DNA of 8,613 nt. It comes from MVYY01 sp035369865. GTDB taxonomy: Bacteria > Bacteroidota > Bacteroidia > Bacteroidales > Paludibacteraceae. This document shows, in pieces, positions 6,816 to 8,613 of this stretch; position 1 is the stretch's first letter, and every line of letters starts with the position of its first letter. Position numbers and translations under genes: made by a program. Under the pieces are notes generated by a model, which saw only the letters and a list, made by a program, of their open reading frames with translations, had not been told where the DNA came from and searched no databases. The DNA lies in NCBI GenBank assembly GCA_035369865.1, contig DAOOVG010000079.1, positions 1-8,613 on the forward strand. Direction: 5' to 3'.

Positions 6816-8264
6816 ATGACTCTTATGAAAGAAAATAATGTAAAAATGACCAATTACCGATGGGTAATTTGTTTTATGCTATTTTTTGCAACCACCATTA
6901 ACTATCTGGATCGTCAGGTTTTGTCGTTAACATGGAAAGATTTTATTGCTCCCGAATTTTATTGGACAAATAATGATTATGGAACAATAACAGCTCTTTT
7001 TTCAATATTTTATGCAATAAGTATGTTATTTGCTGGACGTCTCGTAGATAAGTTAGATACCAAAAAAGGTTTTATGTGGGCAATTGGCATATGGTCTTTT
7101 GGAGCAATTTTACATGCTTTTTGTGGAATTGCTACTTCAGGAATTCTGACAGGTCATTGGCTTGTAAGTTTTGGAGAAGCCAAACAATTTATTAGCGGAG
7201 TAGATAATGTGGCGAAAATTGTAAATGTTAGTGTTACTTTATTTATTTTTGCACGAATCGTTCTGGCAATTGGTGAATCAGGAAATTTCCCTGCGGCAAT
7301 TAAGGCAACAGCAGAGTTTTTCCCCAAAAAAGATAGAGCATTTGCTACCAGCATTTTTAATTCAGGAGCTCAAATTGGTGCTTTAATTGCTCCTTTAACT
7401 GTTCCTTTTATAGCAAAAGCATGGGGTTGGGAGATGGCTTTTATCGTTATGGGGTTACTTGGTTTTATTTGGATGGGATTTTGGGTTTTTGTATATAAAA
7501 AACCGGAGGTTCATCCCAGAGTAAGTGAATTAGAATTGGCATATATTCAACAGGACAAGGATGAGGAAATAGAAGAAATAGCCCCTGTAGAAAAGAAAAA
7601 AGTAACTTTTGCTCAGGTCTTTAAATATAAGCAAACCTGGGCTTTTGCTTTTGGTAAGTTTATGACAGATGGTGTATGGTGGTTTTATCTTTTCTGGACA
7701 CCTGCTTATTTAAGTTCCGTTTATGGAATGGATGCCACTGAAAGTGCTGTCCCTATTTTTATATTGTACTTAATTACCATGCTTTCATTGGTTGGAGGAT
7801 GGCTACCAACATATTTTGTGGATAAGAAAAAAATGCATCCTTACGCTGGACGTATGAAAGCTATGCTTATTTTTGCTTTTTTCCCATTGTTAGCACTTTT
7901 AGCACAACCATTAGGAACTTATTCTTATTGGCTTCCTATTATTATTATAGGTATAGCAGGCGCTGCCCATCAATCGTGGTCAGCAAATATATTTTCAACT
8001 GTTGGAGATATGTTTCCAAAACATGCTGTCGCTACTATTACTGGTATTGGAGGTATGGCAGGTGGTGTTGGTTCATTCTTAATAAATAAGGGATCAGGTG
8101 CTTTATTTGATTATTCTGAAGCCGTAGGTATGAAATTTATGGGTTTTGAAGGAATAGATTCAGGATATTTTATTATTTTTTCGATTTGTGCTGTAGCTTA
8201 TTTAATTGGTTGGATGGTGATGAAATTATTAGTACCCAAATATAAGCCTATTATTGACCTATAA
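6816..8264 (+). CDS. exuT: MFS hexuronate transporter, ExuT-like (anion:cation symporter family)
   Basis: An inner-membrane carrier of 482 residues, expected to bring in galacturonate, glucuronate or a related unsaturated or keto uronate with protons. About twelve membrane segments can be placed: near 17-36, 57-77, 86-104, 136-154, 176-198, 204-226, 275-300, 312-335, 348-368, 372-395, 405-425 and 450-472. NYLDRQVLS at 29-37 carries the D-R pair of the family at the end of segment 1, and RIVLAIGESGNFP in segment 4 carries E154, matching the acidic residue thought to couple protons in the related DgoT. A polar central loop (about 228-270, acidic then lysine-rich) separates the halves. The loop between segments 3 and 4 is longer than in E. 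coli ExuT. ATGs at 6825 and 6846 are also possible starts; nothing decides strongly. It ends nine bases before the terminator hairpin. Substrate is inferred from kdgK and eda next to it. Confidence 0.85.
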   Translation: MTLMKENNVKMTNYRWVICFMLFFATTINYLDRQVLSLTWKDFIAPEFYWTNNDYGTITALFSIFYAISMLFAGRLVDKLDTKKGFMWAIGIWSFGAILHAFCGIATSGILTGHWLVSFGEAKQFISGVDNVAKIVNVSVTLFIFARIVLAIGESGNFPAAIKATAEFFPKKDRAFATSIFNSGAQIGALIAPLTVPFIAKAWGWEMAFIVMGLLGFIWMGFWVFVYKKPEVHPRVSELELAYIQQDKDEEIEEIAPVEKKKVTFAQVFKYKQTWAFAFGKFMTDGVWWFYLFWTPAYLSSVYGMDATESAVPIFILYLITMLSLVGGWLPTYFVDKKKMHPYAGRMKAMLIFAFFPLLALLAQPLGTYSYWLPIIIIGIAGAAHQSWSANIFSTVGDMFPKHAVATITGIGGMAGGVGSFLINKGSGALFDYSEAVGMKFMGFEGIDSGYFIIFSICAVAYLIGWMVMKLLVPKYKPIIDL

Positions 8265-8272
8265 TTTATTAC

Positions 8273-8311
8273 AATGAAAGGGGAGTAAAATTTTGCTTCC
8301 CTTTCATTTTT
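8273..8311 (+). terminator. Intrinsic terminator of the uronate operon
   Basis: A 13-pair stem, AATGAAAGGGGAG with CTTCCCTTTCATT, closes a 10-base loop (TAAAATTTTG) and runs into a T5 tract. It includes one G-U wobble and no unpaired base. It begins nine bases after the transporter stop. On the minus strand an A-rich region precedes the stem, so it may also act in the other direction. Confidence 0.9.
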
Positions 8312-8613
8312 AAAACGTATTTTCTTTTCCAAATTTTTTAAGGAATGAGCTAAAAGCCAATATCAATTAGCTTTTAAGAACATTTTAGTAAAATTAAGGT
8401 ACGAAAGGAAAAAATATTGTTTTTTCTAACAAATCTATTTTTTGAAATTTTCTGTATGTATGTAAAAAATAAAAAATGTTCAATATGTTATAAACCGTTG
8501 ATAATTATCGCATAAGTAAGAAATTATTTTAAAAATATATTTGATTCTCCGCAAAACAACCTATTATTAGAAATTATCTGATTGAAATACTGAATTTAGG
8601 GAAACTGCAGAAC
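8312..8613. other. Non-coding AT-rich region with no supported gene
   Basis: No frame on either strand has a start and protein-like composition. Minus-strand frames open at the right edge stop within about 15 codons, so at most the tail of a gene from the right could enter, and nothing recognisable supports that. A possible short stem pairs TAAAAGC (8351-8357) with GCTTTTA (8370-8376). The region is most simply the upstream region of a gene to the right. Confidence 0.6.
8536..8543 (+). promoter_or_regulatory. Candidate -7 promoter box for a gene beyond the right edge
   Basis: TATATTTG is an exact TAnnTTTG match on the plus strand, downstream of a strong terminator and 70 bases from the window end. 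No -33 element is seen at the usual spacing (the nearest TTG, at 8498-8500, is too far). In DNA this AT-rich, a chance match is quite possible. Confidence 0.3.

Noticed and set aside
8351..8376. TAAAAGC/GCTTTTA stem as a second terminator or attenuator
   Set aside because: It is a short AT-rich stem with a 12-base loop and competing pairings (AGCTAA with TTAGCT), and a strong terminator already precedes it.
1..8613. CRISPR array, tRNA, rRNA or riboswitch
   Set aside because: No regularly spaced repeats, cloverleaf-like segments with CCA ends, or recognisable conserved riboswitch cores were seen in the intergenic DNA.

Overview
The window looks like chromosomal DNA of a Bacteroidota bacterium, most likely of the order Bacteroidales. 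It is AT-rich (GC roughly one third). Two proteins end in a type A C-terminal sorting domain of the type IX secretion system (T9SS), which is confined to this phylum. A-rich leaders stand in place of Shine-Dalgarno sites, and TAnnTTTG promoter boxes of the Bacteroidota type are present. The genus cannot be fixed from the sequence. No gene beyond recognisable families was found, and no clearly new multi-gene system is visible.

Region 1 (1-3805) is a same-strand run of exported proteins. It holds the 3' end of a T9SS cargo gene cut by the window edge, a 306-residue exported protein with PD40/TolB-like beta-propeller motifs, and, 13 bases further on, an 804-residue amidase. The amidase has an N-acetylmuramoyl-L-alanine amidase domain with an intact zinc site, followed by a regulatory-like beta-sandwich, two SbsA-type Ig-like domains, a jelly-roll-like domain and a T9SS sorting domain. 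A 35-base near-perfect hairpin lies just past the last stop codon.

Region 2 (about 3806-5021) holds tsaB, for tRNA t6A37 modification, as a single gene. It is bracketed by two imperfect inverted copies of a sequence of about 70 bases. The right copy runs on into a frame-broken peptide remnant of about 36 codons that reads like the N-terminus of a transposase, perhaps of the IS256 family. The arrangement suggests two decayed insertion sequences pointing at each other with tsaB between them.

Region 3 (5022-8311) is a compact uronate operon: a TAnnTTTG box, kdgK (2-dehydro-3-deoxygluconate kinase), eda (KDPG aldolase), an ExuT-like hexuronate transporter, and a textbook intrinsic terminator. 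Together these import a hexuronate-type acid, phosphorylate KDG and cleave KDPG to pyruvate and glyceraldehyde 3-phosphate. The isomerase, reductase and dehydratase steps that would produce KDG are not in the window.

Region 4 (8312-8613) is non-coding AT-rich DNA with one good promoter box near its right end, probably the upstream region of a gene outside the window.
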